From Doryteuthis pealeii (lineage: Eukaryota > Mollusca > Cephalopoda > Myopsida > Loliginidae), in assembly GCA_023376005.1 (NCBI GenBank), contig CM042142.1, forward strand, positions 51,674,284-51,738,283: a stretch of DNA of 64,000 nt, written 5' to 3'. The position numbers and the translations under genes are program-made. The notes under the pieces were generated by a model. That model had not been told where the DNA came from, ran no database searches, and worked only from the letters and a program-made list of their open reading frames with translations. This document shows positions 31,176-41,493 of this stretch, piece after piece (position 1 is the stretch's first letter; each line of letters starts with the position of its first letter).

Positions 31176-31764
31176 TGTAGTTTGGATTTGAAATATTTTT
31201 TATGACACCAGTCCTGGAACTTATCTGACATAACTCGTAAACGAAACCTTCATACTTTCGTATAAAGAGGTACAAATACAACTTTACAATGTGAACGCGA
31301 TACAGTTTACTGTGAGGAAAAACAAAGAATGGACTTATATAGCCGAACTAATGTTCTTATCTTGTTCGTTAATATAAGCGAAAACGAGGATTTTTGGTGC
31401 GTTTTAGTAGACGATCTTTGATGCTATTTCTTTTAAAAAAGCGGTACGAGTAAGAGATATAGTTTTTTATATCAGTATTTAGTATACTAACACACAATTT
31501 TTGCGCCCCTGGACAATTTGATTTTTTTTTTAAATTGAAAAACCATCCTACCCTAATGGTTATCCAAGTTAGCTCGGTAACTATTACACCACGCTAGCGC
31601 GCCCATTCATTTACATTTGTAGTAATAGTCTTAAAGATGGTGCTCTGACCGGTACTCTGGCCGAGACATACAGACGAAACTTTCACACTTTCGTATAAAG
31701 CGATACAAGTACAACTTGACAATACAAACGCGATACCGTTTACTATGAATATAAAATAAAGAGT
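31176..31764. other. Unrecognised DNA with a tRNA-like A box
   Basis: Near 31580-31620 the minus strand reads GCGTGGTGTAATAGTTACCG (A-box-like) with no B box. Repeated phrases (CATACTTTCGTATAAAG at 31253 and ACACTTTCGTATAAAG at 31688) indicate an undefined repeat. Confidence 0.45.
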
Positions 31765-32070
31765 GGACTGATGTGTTTATTTACCAACCCCTCCGCATGA
31801 GCAGGATGCGACACAAGGTCAATTCCTTAAGCGGAGTTTAACAGGTTTGAATTCAGAGTTTTTCCTTCTCCTAGACTGGTTACCTAACCAAGATTAAAGA
31901 TCCCAGTCTGTCCCACTATTTAACCATAGCTAGAGGGGGAGTAGTCGAATGCATATCTTTCCCAAGTGTATTTAGCGCTATATGAAATACAAACAGCCTC
32001 GTCCAGGATTTGAACTCGGGTTGACGAGTCCATTTCTTACGACTCTAACCATTATACCACGTACCTCCAA
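31765..32070 (-). repeat. SINE B, full copy
   Basis: The minus-strand head at 32010-32068: ACGTGGTATAATGGTTAGAG (A box) and CGAGTTCAAATCCTGGACG (B box), then the full body to GGTTGGTAAATAAACACAT at the left end. Confidence 0.85.
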
Positions 32071-32454
32071 GAGTGAATTGATGTAGCCGAAAATAATGTT
32101 CTCGTCTTGTTCGTTAATATAGTCACAACATTTCGCCTGTAGTAACCCCTAACCTTTTTCTTTTCTTCAGGTGTCTGTCATCGTCGATAAGGTTCTGAAA
32201 ATTTCGAACTGAAAAATTTATTCAGTCCACGGGGATACATTGTCCCCCACCCCCTTTCAGATGTTTATACTTATGTCCAGTGTCAATGAATTCTTCCTTT
32301 GGGATGCATCAGTGAATAATAAAAGAATGACATGATTAAATGTGGCATTATTCCCCGGAAAATATGCAGATACTACGGAATACTGAAACATGAAAAATGC
32401 TCTAAACACTAGGCACTGCCAAAGTTGCCGAAAATCCGTGTTTTACAAAACAAA
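32071..32454. other. No recognised feature
   Basis: Unassigned AT-rich DNA between SINE B and the second mariner fragment. Confidence 0.4.
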
Positions 32455-32822
32455 TATATCAGAAAACTTTGAGAGATGTTGCAAAACAACTTGTGGATGC
32501 TTCACCATGACAACGCACCTGCCCACATTGCCCTGAATATCCGAGAGTTCTTGGCTCAGAAGAACAGCACTGTGCTGGAGCAACCTCCCTACTTATCCGA
32601 CCTGGCATCATGTCCATATTTCCTTTTCCCCAAGCTCAAGAGGGTCATCACGGGAGACCGTTTTGAGGATGTGCACAACATCAAAAAGGCCATGACGACA
32701 TAGCTACGGAGAATCCTGGAAGAATTCTTCCAGGAGAGCATGCAAGCATGGCAGAGAAAAATGGGAAAGTGCATTAGACTCCATAGGGATTACTTTGAAG
32801 GGGATAATTTGTAGTTTGTATT
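32455..32822 (+). pseudogene. Mariner transposase C-terminal fragment 2
   Basis: Same region as fragment 1, about 95% alike: LWMLHHDNAPAHIALNIREF, then PPYLSDLASCPYFLFPKLKR. In the third-Asp block Ser precedes the Asp (LSDLAS). The frame continues through VHNIKKAMTT and then the same in-frame TAG (32701) as fragment 1, then LRRILEEFFQESMQAWQRKM to DNL. Confidence 0.85.
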
Positions 32823-32859
32823 ATCTGCGTTATTCGGACTATTGTCCCCATCTACATAG

Positions 32860-33000
32860 TTATTTGTACAACGTTTCGGCGTTCTTCAGGTATTTCTTGT
32901 CGGACTCGGGAACCTTCTCGGACTCGGGAAGCTTCTTTTCGAACTCGGGAACTTTCTTGTCGTAATCGGAAGCCATCACGGAACTTTGAACCTAACCCTT
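32860..33000 (-). repeat. Hammerhead-like relic with 22-bp repeats
   Basis: The minus strand reads UAC-CTGAAGA-ACGCC-GAAACGTT-GTA (about 32870-32905): a hammerhead with stem II lost and a 3-bp stem I. It is followed by GACTCGGGAA-type 22-bp repeats shared with 13810-13880 and 37160-37215. Confidence 0.5.
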
Positions 33001-33034
33001 TATTCAGTCCACCATAGCTGGGGTAGGAGTTGTG

Positions 33035-33150
33035 TTAGTTATTTTTCTATGTTACTGCCTCTACTCAGGATTGAACCCGGAATCCAGAGATAACTGTCAC
33101 TTAGAACTGTCTTAACCTAACTACCTTATCCACTAGGCCATATGTCCAAT
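33035..33150 (-). repeat. tRNA-like SINE head
   Basis: Minus strand CTAGTGGATAAGGTAGTTAG (A box) and CCGGGTTCAATCCTGAG (B box GGTTCAATCC, canonical). To its right is TTAGGTTAAGTTAGGTTAAG, a short duplication of the head sequence rather than a telomere repeat. Confidence 0.6.
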
Positions 33151-33494
33151 TGGATAAGGTAGTTAGGTTAAGTTAGGTTAAGGTTTTGTAAAATACGGAT
33201 TTTACAGCAACTTATCGGTCATGTTTATGACATATGTGAGCAAAATTGACCGAAAAATAGTTTAAAATGTATTAAAAACAAAATACTATAATATTATTTC
33301 GCTTTTTTACTGATGCTTATTATGTTACAACTTTTCGACTTAGACAAAAATTTGTCCTTAAATAATCGATTTTAAATAATTTTAATTCGTTTTTAAAATG
33401 AAATGCCGACGACATTTTGGCAGACCCTACTAAACACCAACCAGAACCAATAACAGAAGCCAAAGAAGCTCTTATTTTCTGAGACTTTTTTATC
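33151..33494. other. No recognised feature
   Basis: AT-rich DNA leading into a LINE fragment; the fragment may start somewhat earlier than annotated. Confidence 0.4.
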
Positions 33495-33780
33495 GAAACT
33501 TATGAAGAACAACAGATCAGATATAATGGGTAAGGACTATAAAAGAAAAACAAGTCTTTTGATTGATATGTCAGTACCAACAGATAATAACATATCAATC
33601 AAGAACTATAATAAAATAAGTAAATACAAATGCCTACGAATAGAAATTGAAAAAATGTGGCACCTTAAAACTATCCCTGTTTCAGTATTATTAGGAAACA
33701 TGGCTATGATGAAGAAAGGGACAGAAAAACAAATTAACAAGATATCTGGCAGTCCCACTTTGATGAACTGCTTACATTAG
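33495..33780 (+). pseudogene. LINE type C pol C-terminal fragment
   Basis: One open segment encodes KRKTSLLIDMSVPTDNNISI, KISKYKCLRIEIEKMWHLKT then IPVSVLLGNMAMMKKGTEKQ. The order (Asp/Val/Pro motif, E-K..KY..L..E...MW, IPVVxGxxG..KKG) is the conserved C-terminal tail of a common invertebrate LINE ORF2. It ends at INKISGSPTLMNCLH. The reading frame is intact over 92 codons, but there is no upstream RT. Confidence 0.75.
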
Positions 33781-33794
33781 GAAATTGTTTGTTT

Positions 33795-34387
33795 GTTTTG
33801 TTTTACGGCATATCAACCTCAGTGGGTCACTTAATGCCGATAAAGTTTTGAAATAAATCAATTCTTAATGGATAATACAATTTTTTTATAAATACATTTT
33901 TCTATTTAACCCATAGATGGGACCCTAACAGGTACTACCACTCCGGGTCAGAGTGGACCAGGGAGCAATGGTGATGAAGGGGTGCTCCACATTCCCGAAA
34001 CCTCCGAAACTGGAAACTCACCATCAGATAGAGTTTAACGTCATTCCCAGGACATGTAGACCCGCAGCCACCGCCTTCTAGCACCCATATGATAAAAAAG
34101 GGGTTGGGGCTTGCCATAAGAGCAATTGGGTTGGGAAAATCATATAGGTGCTAGGGCTTGACGTGACCAGCCGATTGATCGGAGGGGGCCTCTCCGACCG
34201 CCCGTCTAGCCCAAGATAGGGCCAAAGTGGAGTATTGCATGTCATGAACTGCGCATCCACCTGGGCTCTATCCTTAAGCATTACGGGTCGCCACCCACGA
34301 CCAACAGGTGGCCCCATTGGGGGAGTCTTACCCCTCTGTAGAGGGGCAGTCGGTGCATTCTAACGCCCCAGCCGACAGGGCGGTCAC
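33795..34387 (-). mobile_element. Retroposon C, full copy
   Basis: The tail TTGTTTGTTTTACGGCATAT is at the left and the CAGCCGACAGGGCGG end at the right. Flanks ACATTAGGAAA (33774-33784) and ACCTTAAGAAA (34386-34396) may be a diverged target-site duplication. About 95% like the 9867-10457 copy by eye. Confidence 0.8.
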
Positions 34388-34660
34388 CTTAAGAAAGTAC
34401 TATCAATGATCAATGTCAGTGAAAAAGTAACACCCAAAAAAGAAAAAAAGAGAAAAATAACTCATAAAAAATATATATAATAAATCAAATTTATATACCT
34501 TAGGTATCGGGTAGTAAAGTTGAAAACTAAATAATATGATAAAAAGCATTGGACTTGCCTTAAGGGACAATCATATAGGTGTCAGGGCGAGGGCCGGTAT
34601 CGAACTAGGAACCTTGCAGTTTCTAGCCGAACGCTCTACCGACTGAGCTATCTCCGAATT
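34388..34660 (-). repeat. Spacer and SINE A head fragment
   Basis: The SINE A tRNA-like head is at 34584-34657 (minus): AGCTCAGTCGGTAGAGCG, and GTTCGATACCGGCCCTCGC inverted. Left of it is unassigned DNA with a piece of retroposon C-like text (CAATCATATAGGTGTCAGGG). Confidence 0.65.
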
Positions 34661-34844
34661 CAAACCGTTAAATTCGCTCAAAAATGACCTTGTATCACAT
34701 GCTACTCATGCGGTGGGGGGGGGGGGTAATACATGATAGTATTATTTCCATCGTTCTACGACGAGTTCGAAATTAGAATAGTATTTAAGATTTGAGAACA
34801 ATTCTATGAGTAATATTTTCACAACAAGCAACACTGAGCGATAG

Positions 34845-35290
34845 ATCATCATCATCATCATCATGTCACGCCGGCAGCACGGATATCGATGGCAATCCCT
34901 CGCCAACTTTCCCTATCATTCAATGCTCCTGGGAGGTCCTCTGCGCTGCATCCAGTATCCGGGCAGTGCTGGTCAACGTATGTATTTGCTGGTCGGCCCA
35001 CGCTGGCGTGCCCATGTGATGGCTTCCACAGAAGAACGTCACTTATGAGTTCGTCCTTGCTTCTCCAATAGTGTCCGGTGTGTCTCGTTCTCCTTACACG
35101 GTGGTCTGCGTGATATGGGTCAAGTGGCCGTACAGCTGTTTTCTCGTGGGGTGTTGTTTCCATGTCTTGTTTAAGACTGCACGCAGCATTCTTGTGCAGC
35201 TACCGTCTAGTTTATTCTCCAGTCGCTTCGTTAGGGTCCAGGTGGTGCAGCCGTACAGTAGCACTGATACAACTACGGCCTGGACGAATT
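34845..35290 (-). pseudogene. LINE type A pol C-terminal fragment
   Basis: The minus strand reads KRLENKLDGSCTRMLRAVLN-like text at 35150-35225, METTPHEKTAVRPLDPYHAD, RRTRHTGHYWRSKDELISDV, then GRPANTYVDQHCPDTGCSAE and LPGALNDRESWRGIAIDIRA. The frame is open for 100 codons (34861-35163). The 3' tail (GAT)n is at 34848-34863. The best-preserved C-terminus of this family in the window. Confidence 0.8.
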
Positions 35291-35520
35291 GTCATCCATT
35301 GGTGAGCAATATGAGAATTAAAAAGTGTATACTTAAATGTTGCCGAATACATATAACCCGGGCAAAATCGGGAACTTCCATACAGCTACTATTTTTAAAC
35401 ACAGCCAAAGTTTATCTTGTTGCTAAGTTACGACTAAATGAAGAAATGAGATGTCAGAGTTAAGACGTTGCGATTATCTATTTTTACGCTTACCCGACAT
35501 TGGCTTTATTATAAGATTAT
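35291..35520. other. No recognised feature
   Basis: Unassigned. TTGCTAAGTTACGACTAAATGA has a counterpart near 38694, suggesting an undefined shared repeat. Confidence 0.4.
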
Positions 35521-35733
35521 ACCATATGACCTTTAGGCACCCCTTTTGCGATCTCGTTTCATAAGGACATCTTTTCATTTACGCCGTCAAAATCTGGTTG
35601 TTTGTAAACAGATGATTTTTAGATTTTTTTAAATTATAAAACTAACCCCTAACTATAACCTTAACCCCTAACAAATGAAAAACATGTCCTTATAAAACGA
35701 GATCGCAAAAGGGGTGCCTAAAGGTCATATGGT
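35521..35733. mobile_element. Palindromic MITE with telomere-like core (copy 2)
   Basis: Arms 35521-35580 and 35673-35733 are reverse complements (ACCATATGACCTTTAGGCAC against its complement). Immediately left of the right arm, at 35643-35672, is TAACCCCTAACTATAACCTT then AACCCCTAAC. The arm sequence differs from the 22919 element, but the layout and strand of the C-rich tract are the same. Confidence 0.75.
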
Positions 35734-35934
35734 CCATAAAATTTAGTAAGAAAATATGATTGTTAAGTTTACTTTTGGACTAATACCGTTGGAAAAGGTA
35801 TGAACACTCTTATCCCCCAATTATAGGCTAAATGTTAGTACTACAATTCTTCTACAAATATGACTTTGGCATTAAGTAACCCACTAAGGTTGATAAGCCA
35901 TTGAACAAAGAAACCGAAGCCGAAAACAAAAACG

Positions 35935-35971
<37 letters not shown>

Positions 35972-35978
35972 ATATATA
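35734..35978. repeat. Shared 3' tail fragment and (TA)n
   Basis: 35868-35915 carries GGCATTAAGTAACCCACTAAGG then TTGATAAGCC, the retroposon C/5S-SINE tail on an unknown body; (TA)n at 35936-35978. Confidence 0.55.
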
Positions 35979-36611
35979 CTAGCAAATGTATGCACCCTCC
36001 GGGTGCAAGTATTTAAGTTTTAATATAAAATATCATATTAAATTAGAAAGGCTAATGAAACTGAATAAGAATGTAGATAAAAAGATTTGGAACAGAGGGG
36101 GTATGATTGAAAAATAGAACAACTTTGAAACTATTCCATCATTTTCCTTTACTCCCGTCTTTCATTGTTAAATTTTCCTAATTTAACTGTTTAGTTAAAA
36201 TAGGAAGTAAAGAATAATATTACAGTTATTTCTTCTTGTTCAGGGATTTCTTTTAATATTTATATCCGAGATTTTTGCTCATATTCATTAAGAAAAAAAC
36301 AAACAATTAGAAATCAATAATACCAAGCGCATATTTAATAAAATTAAACTTTTAATATCAATATGCAAATTAGCTTTCCTGTTCACACTGTAACCCGCTA
36401 TTTTGTTGCATATATAAATACAATTGCATGTTATTAGAATGTAGATAAAGTCAAAAGTATTAATAAGGTATAACAATTTTATCAATAACTGAGGTTTAAA
36501 TAAAAATAAATTCATGGTGAATGTGACGTCAATAACTAAGGGAATTGTGACTTGAGTAGTGATTTAGTTTCGGCTTCAGACAGACAAACACACAATCTCC
36601 ATTATAATAAG

Positions 36612-36612
<1 letters not shown>
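35979..36612 (-). mobile_element. Helitron family I, full copy
   Basis: Minus-strand copy: CTAG at 35979-35982, hairpin GCACCC-TCC-GGGTGC complement at 35991-36005, and 5' TCTTATTATAATGG ending at 36612. (TA)n lies on both sides. Confidence 0.85.
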
Positions 36613-36650
<38 letters not shown>

Positions 36651-36652
<2 letters not shown>

Positions 36653-36968
36653 CTGTCCACAAAGTCTGGGTACATAGAGATTTCACTATTGTATTTATTT
36701 ATGTTATTTTTCCGAGTAGGTAGATATGGTAATTTAACAGTAAATAAAATCATATCATAAACAATTAAATAGAAGAAATACTAATTTTCCTTTTTTTACT
36801 TTTGTTTAAATTAAATAAAAAATATTTTACTTTTCAAAATGTATTTATGTTATTTTTCTACCCAGATCGAATGATGGCTCCGTCTAAAGAAGAAAGAATC
36901 GAGTTAGTACTCTTACGTGGGCGAGAGGGGTGGTCTTATCGCAAAATTGCATTACGATTGAATAAAAT
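36651..36968 (+). pseudogene. IS630/mariner-type transposon 5' end with transposase HTH
   Basis: GCTGTCCACAAAGTCTGGGTAC at 36651 looks like the terminal repeat of a mariner-like element. At 36876 a start codon opens MAPSKEERIELVLLRGREGW then SYRKIALRLNK, the first helix-turn-helix of an IS630/Tc1-mariner-type transposase. The frame stops after about 32 codons where the foldback at 36990 begins. The catalytic part is absent. Confidence 0.65.
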
Positions 36969-36989
36969 TGTTTTGTTTTAAAAGTGTGT

Positions 36990-37032
36990 ACAAAAATAAA
37001 GATGAGGAAAATAGTTTGAAAAAATATAAATA

Positions 37033-37088
<56 letters not shown>

Positions 37089-37260
37089 GTATTATTTAGA
37101 TTTTTTCAAACTACTTTCCTCATCTTTATTGTTATGCACAGAAAGTTTCGTCAGATGCTTCTAGTCAAACTCGGGAATCTTTTCGTTAAACTCCGGAACC
37201 TTCTTGTCGAACTCGGGACCTTCCTAATCGACCGAAACGTTGTGTATATAACACTAACGA
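36990..37260. mobile_element. Foldback with (CA)n(TA)n loop and hammerhead-like relic
   Basis: Arms 36990-37036 and 37089-37135 (AAAGATGAGGAAAATAGTTT against its complement) surround (CA)n(TA)n. On the minus strand just outside, 37136-37165 reads CTGACGAAACTTTC-TGTGC, a hammerhead core without stem II. On the plus strand GACCGAAACGTTGTGTATAT (37229) is the matching 3' half, with 22-bp GAACTCGGGA repeats between. Confidence 0.5.
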
Positions 37261-37540
37261 TGAGGACAACAGTCCAAAAAATCTAATTAATAATAATTAG
37301 CAAGCCTCATCTCAAACATTCAGACAAACGAAATATATGAGCTATCAGCACGACATGATGATGATGATGATGATGATGATGATGGCTGTGCTAATTTCAC
37401 TTAAGTTTTCTACCTTGAACACAGCTACATGGAGCTGACCACGAGAAAAGAATGCTATAATATTATATTAATAGAATTATTTTACTTTTTTTTTTTTTAG
37501 ATGTAAATTGTTTGAATCGTCGTGACTCTTGTTCTACTTC
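37261..37540. repeat. (GAT)n and unassigned DNA
   Basis: GCACGACATGATGATGATG at 37347-37384 is the 3' end of LINE type A with its tail. The rest is unrecognised. Confidence 0.55.
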
Positions 37541-38178
37541 AACTAGCCCTGTCGGCTGGGGCAGAAAATTAAACCAACTGCACCTCTGCAGAGGGGTAAG
37601 ATTCCCTAGGGGACCACCTGACGGCCGTTAGTGGGGACTCGTAAAGCTTAAGGACGGAACCCTGGAGGCTGAGTAGTCCATAACATGCAACACTCCACTT
37701 TGGCTCTTAATTAGGCTAGACGTGCGGTTGGCAATGCCCCTTCCGATAAAGCGGCTGATCACGTCAAGCCCTAGCACCTACATGATTGTCCCAATCCTAT
37801 TACCCTTATAGCAAACCACCAACCCTTTTTATCGTGTGTGCTAGAAGGCAGTGATTGAGGGCTTTATTGTCCTGGATATGACGTTAAACTGCATCTAGTG
37901 GTGAATTTTTAATTCTAGAGCTCTAGGGAGTGTGGAGTGCCCTTTCATTGCCCTTACTTCCAAGTTTACTATGACCCAGATTGGTAGTACCTGTTAGGGT
38001 TTCATCTATGGGTTAAATAGAAAAAATATTTTTAAAGAATCAAGTTTTTTAAAAACTGAGTTTGAAAAAATTGAATAGCATCAAGAATGAATAAAACAAA
38101 ACACCTTCGGCATAGGATAACCCAACAAAGGTTGACATGCCGTAAAATCCAAACAACCTACCAACCAACCAAGAATTG
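37541..38178 (+). mobile_element. Retroposon C, full but diverged copy
   Basis: Starts CCCTGTCGGCTGGGGC at 37544 and ends ACATGCCGTAAAATCCAAAC plus (AACC)n. An older subfamily, with tail ACAAAGGTTGACATGCC rather than GAGGTTGATATGCC. Confidence 0.8.
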
Positions 38179-38201
38179 GATTTTCTTTCTTGTTCCGATA
38201 A

Positions 38202-38251
38202 TCTATAGATATATAAAGGGCAGTTGTGTATATGTGTAAGTCCGGAGGAAA

Positions 38252-38303
<52 letters not shown>

Positions 38304-38652
38304 CTGGTTTTGTTTTTAAGTAAAAATAATGAAGATTTGATTCATATTCGTGAAATAATTAAAAAATATGATTTAAATGATAACAGCATAGATTTTTGTT
38401 GCATTTGATATTGTAAATAGTAGATATTAATTTTTCTATTTAGAGTGGCTGGCTCAACGCAAGATCTTTTTTTTTACGTGGGGATTTTATGGGGCATCCT
38501 GCGAGGGTTCAACTCACGATTCAGTAATAATTTATTAGCAATAAATTATAACTGTATCGTGAGTTGGATCCCCGCAGGATGCCCCATGGACCTGCGAGAC
38601 TAACTTTAAAAAATCCCCCTCTACCCAGGCAATGCCGGGTAACCGCTTCTGG
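38202..38652 (+). mobile_element. Helitron family II with internal inverted duplication
   Basis: 5' TCTATAGATATATAAAGGGC at 38202; 3' CGCTTCTGGTG (CTAG changed to CTGG, 38649-38652). (TA)n at 38252-38300. The segment 38490-38528 (GGGGCATCCTGCGAGGGTTC) is repeated inverted at 38548-38586, making a local palindrome. Confidence 0.75.
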
Positions 38653-38944
38653 TGTTATGATAAATGTAAACATTGTTTTATCTCTTTGTTTTTGCTAAGT
38701 TATAGTTAAACGAACATATGAGAGGACAGAGTTAAGGTTCTCTCATTTCTTTTTACGCTTACAATACAATGGCTTTATTATAAAAGCTATCCACAAAAAA
38801 TATTCAAATGTTACGATAAGAAAAAACTCAAATTTAAAATGAATAACACAGCCTAATTATTTATTTAAATTTATTTATTAAAACGTACTTTTAGAAGTCC
38901 TTATGCAAATTGAATATCAGCATTACTTTGATAATGATGGTAGA
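38653..38944. other. No recognised feature
   Basis: Unassigned; shares a phrase with 35420 (see that entry). Confidence 0.4.
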
Positions 38945-39065
38945 TGTGGCCACCTCAGACGCCAAAACAATCTCCTTGGTCTAGCGCTAGTGAAAAGAGG
39001 ATAGACTCCCTTGCTGATAGGCTGATACCGACTTTAGATCCCCCCCCGACGACTTTACTTACTTA
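38945..39065 (+). repeat. SINE A 3' part
   Basis: CACCTCAGACGCCAAAACAA through GATACCGACTTTAG, followed by (ACTT)n tail at 39052-39077. The tRNA-like head is missing. Confidence 0.7.
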
Positions 39066-39149
39066 CTTACTTACTTTGATAAACACTGGTTGATAGTAAA
39101 TATGATATATGTTGAAAAACTTAGAGCATCACATCGTGGTGCAATGATT

Positions 39150-39345
39150 AATAAGCTAGTCCCGCTGATCCATTACTACTCTCACCGAAGTTAAGCAGCG
39201 ATGAGTCAGTTCAATACTTAATTGGGTGACCACTTAAGCAACAGCGGATACTATTAGCAACCTGAGTCCTTTGTTTATCAAAATTAATTGATTCGGCATT
39301 ACATGACCTGAAAGGGGTTGGTATGCCGTAAAACAAAACTACCAA
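39150..39345 (+). repeat. 5S rRNA-derived SINE
   Basis: 39160-39245 aligns by eye with the internal promoter half of 5S rRNA: CCGAAGTTAAGCAGCG (box A region), then ACTTAATTGGGTGACCAC (box C region). It is followed by a tail GGCATTACATGACCTGAAAGG then TTGGTATGCCGTAAAAC that it shares with retroposon C. 5S-derived SINEs (SINE3 type) with a LINE-derived tail are known in several animals. Confidence 0.6.
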
Positions 39346-39599
39346 ACCACTATTACTACTGAATAGCGAGTTCGATCCTCGCTGGATGCCTAATACTTGC
39401 GAACTTGTGTTACATCCTACCAGCTTGGACAAATAAATACACGTTGAAAAGTTAATAGATTGTATCGAATTATTGTTATGTATTAAAAATGTATACGGTT
39501 TTGCTCTTAGATGATAGAAGGTAGAGAGACATAGATTTACAACACGAAATTTTATGCGCCCAGAAAAGTGAATGCCGATGTTTTCTTCATAAGGGGTCA
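39346..39599. other. No recognised feature
   Basis: Unassigned. The 129-residue minus-strand frame covering 39211-39600 runs through the 5S-derived SINE and is not a gene. Confidence 0.45.
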
Positions 39600-39995
39600 T
39601 CTATACATATATAAAGGGCAGTTGTGTGTATATGTATGTCCAGAGGAAACTTCGAAAATGAAACAATTAACGACAAACTAAAATATATATACATATTAAA
39701 TGTCACCAGGACTTGGTTTTTGAGCAAAAATGATAGAGATTTGATTCATATTTGTGAAGATGATTAAAAAATAAAATTTAAACTGATAACAGCATTGATT
39801 TTTTTTTCATTTAATATTTTAGATAGTAGACATTAACATTTCTTTTTAGAGTAGCTGGATCAAAGGTCTAGTTTTTTACATAGGGATTTAAATGGGGCAT
39901 GCCACGAGGATTCAACTCACGATTCAGTAATAATGCATCTGCGGGACTAACTTAAAAAAAACTCTACCCAGGCGACGCCGGGTAACCGCTGCTAA
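39600..39995 (+). mobile_element. Helitron family II copy
   Basis: 5' TCTATACATATATAAAGGGC at 39600; 3' CAGGCGACGCCGGGTAACCG then CTGCTAAT at 39992-39995 (CTAG changed to CTAA). Confidence 0.8.
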
Positions 39996-40499
39996 TCTAC
40001 ATTAAAGTCATAAACAGATATATATAAGTATAGATTTACATAACAAAATTTTATAATAGATGGTAGACGGTGAGGACTCACACACGCACACGAACAATTC
40101 GTACTAGGTGATGTAAAAAAATAAGTTAAGTCAGCATCCAAGAAACCTTTTCCCACCACGTAGAACCTAGTCCAATAGGCTGCATTTTCTCACTTATCTA
40201 ATGGGGTAAATACTGAGTTTAATACTCGGCGCTCGGTGCACCCAAAAATGGGAATGCCGATGGTTTGGGGCTGATTTGTTTTTTTGTTTTTTTTTCATCG
40301 CTTCTCGAGAAACTTGCTTTCTAAGGAGTCTTCCACATTAAATTTACATTCCAGTACCGTGAGGGGTTAGATAAATATCATGGACATAATGCAAGTTTAT
40401 AACATTACTAGATTAACAGACAATAAATTGACTGAAATTTTTTATCCACAAAAGTTATTATCTATTAAAATTTACTTTTAAATATCCTTATGCAAATTA
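39996..40499. other. No recognised gene
   Basis: AT-rich unassigned DNA. Confidence 0.4.
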
Positions 40500-40835
40500 C
40501 ATATCCCTATGCATCAGATGGGAAACTCTAGTTCTGGAAATCTTGAGGGTGTAGATTACCCCTTCATTGCTATTACTCCCAGTTCCACTCTGATTTGCAG
40601 TGGTAGTATCTATTTGGGTCCTATCTATGGGCCAAATAGATCTGTTTAAAATTATTCATATTCGATAGGACCGTATGCAAAAATAAATAAATCAAATCAA
40701 AATAGAAAATAGAAAATAAGAATACAAATAAAAACTTTTAAGAAAAGTAAAACATTAGAGGTGAACGTACAAGGATAACCGCTAGGCATAAAATAATCCT
40801 ATATGGGTTAACACGTCATTAAAATCAATCAACCA
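40500..40835 (+). mobile_element. Retroposon C 3' half, degenerate
   Basis: From AACTCTAGTTCTGGAAATCT through the TTGGGTCCTATCTATGGGCC block to the tail GGTTAACACGTCATTAAAATCA, with a diverged insert around 40660-40760. Confidence 0.6.
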
Positions 40836-40949
40836 AAACATAACCGCAGTAATAATCTTCCGTTTAACAAATGAAAATATTATATGATATTTACATCTGA
40901 TGAGCATATATATTTATCTATATTACATATATATGCGTGTGTGTGAATG

Positions 40950-40993
<44 letters not shown>

Positions 40994-41168
40994 GTGGAAA
41001 GATTTTGGGTTGTTTAAGAAGCATGAAATAAATGAAGATCAGAAACGAAATGAGGAATATTGTGTTCTTAAACTTATTTATTTACTAATATTTCGAGGTT
41101 CATCATTCTTTCTAAAAGGTTACATTTTTTGCATGCTTCTAAAACACCCACCATTTTTTCCCTAATAT

Positions 41169-41239
<71 letters not shown>
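40836..41239. mobile_element. Foldback between (TA)n tracts, hammerhead-like loop
   Basis: (TA)n 40952-40990; arms 40998-41030 and 41128-41158 (TTGGGTTGTTTAAGAAGCAT against its complement). Minus-strand loop 41085-41115 reads AATGATGAACCTCGAAATATTAG, a hammerhead with no stem II. (CA)n(TA)n 41173-41239. Confidence 0.5.
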
Positions 41240-41242
<3 letters not shown>

Positions 41243-41493
41243 GGATAAATAAATATACTCATCAGATATACCAACAAAGAAGCATACGTGGACCCATAAC
41301 AACATAATGTATACAATATTTAAATACATTTGAATTAAACTGACAATTATTTTCATATGCAGCTTGCAGAATTTTACTTTACAATCAGCAAACATAATTT
41401 TTGCATCTTTTTTTCTTAATTAATTTAATGTAATACTAATTCACATTCATTGTTATTTAGACGGAAAAGACATTAATTGTAACTGGCTATGAA

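Noticed and set aside
33140..33185. TTAGG-type telomere repeat
   Set aside because: Only two to three imperfect units that duplicate the neighbouring tRNA-like SINE head.
35071..35463. 130-codon plus-strand frame
   Set aside because: Antisense of LINE type A running into spacer.
39211..39600. 129-codon minus-strand frame
   Set aside because: Overlaps the 5S-derived SINE and spacer; no domain.
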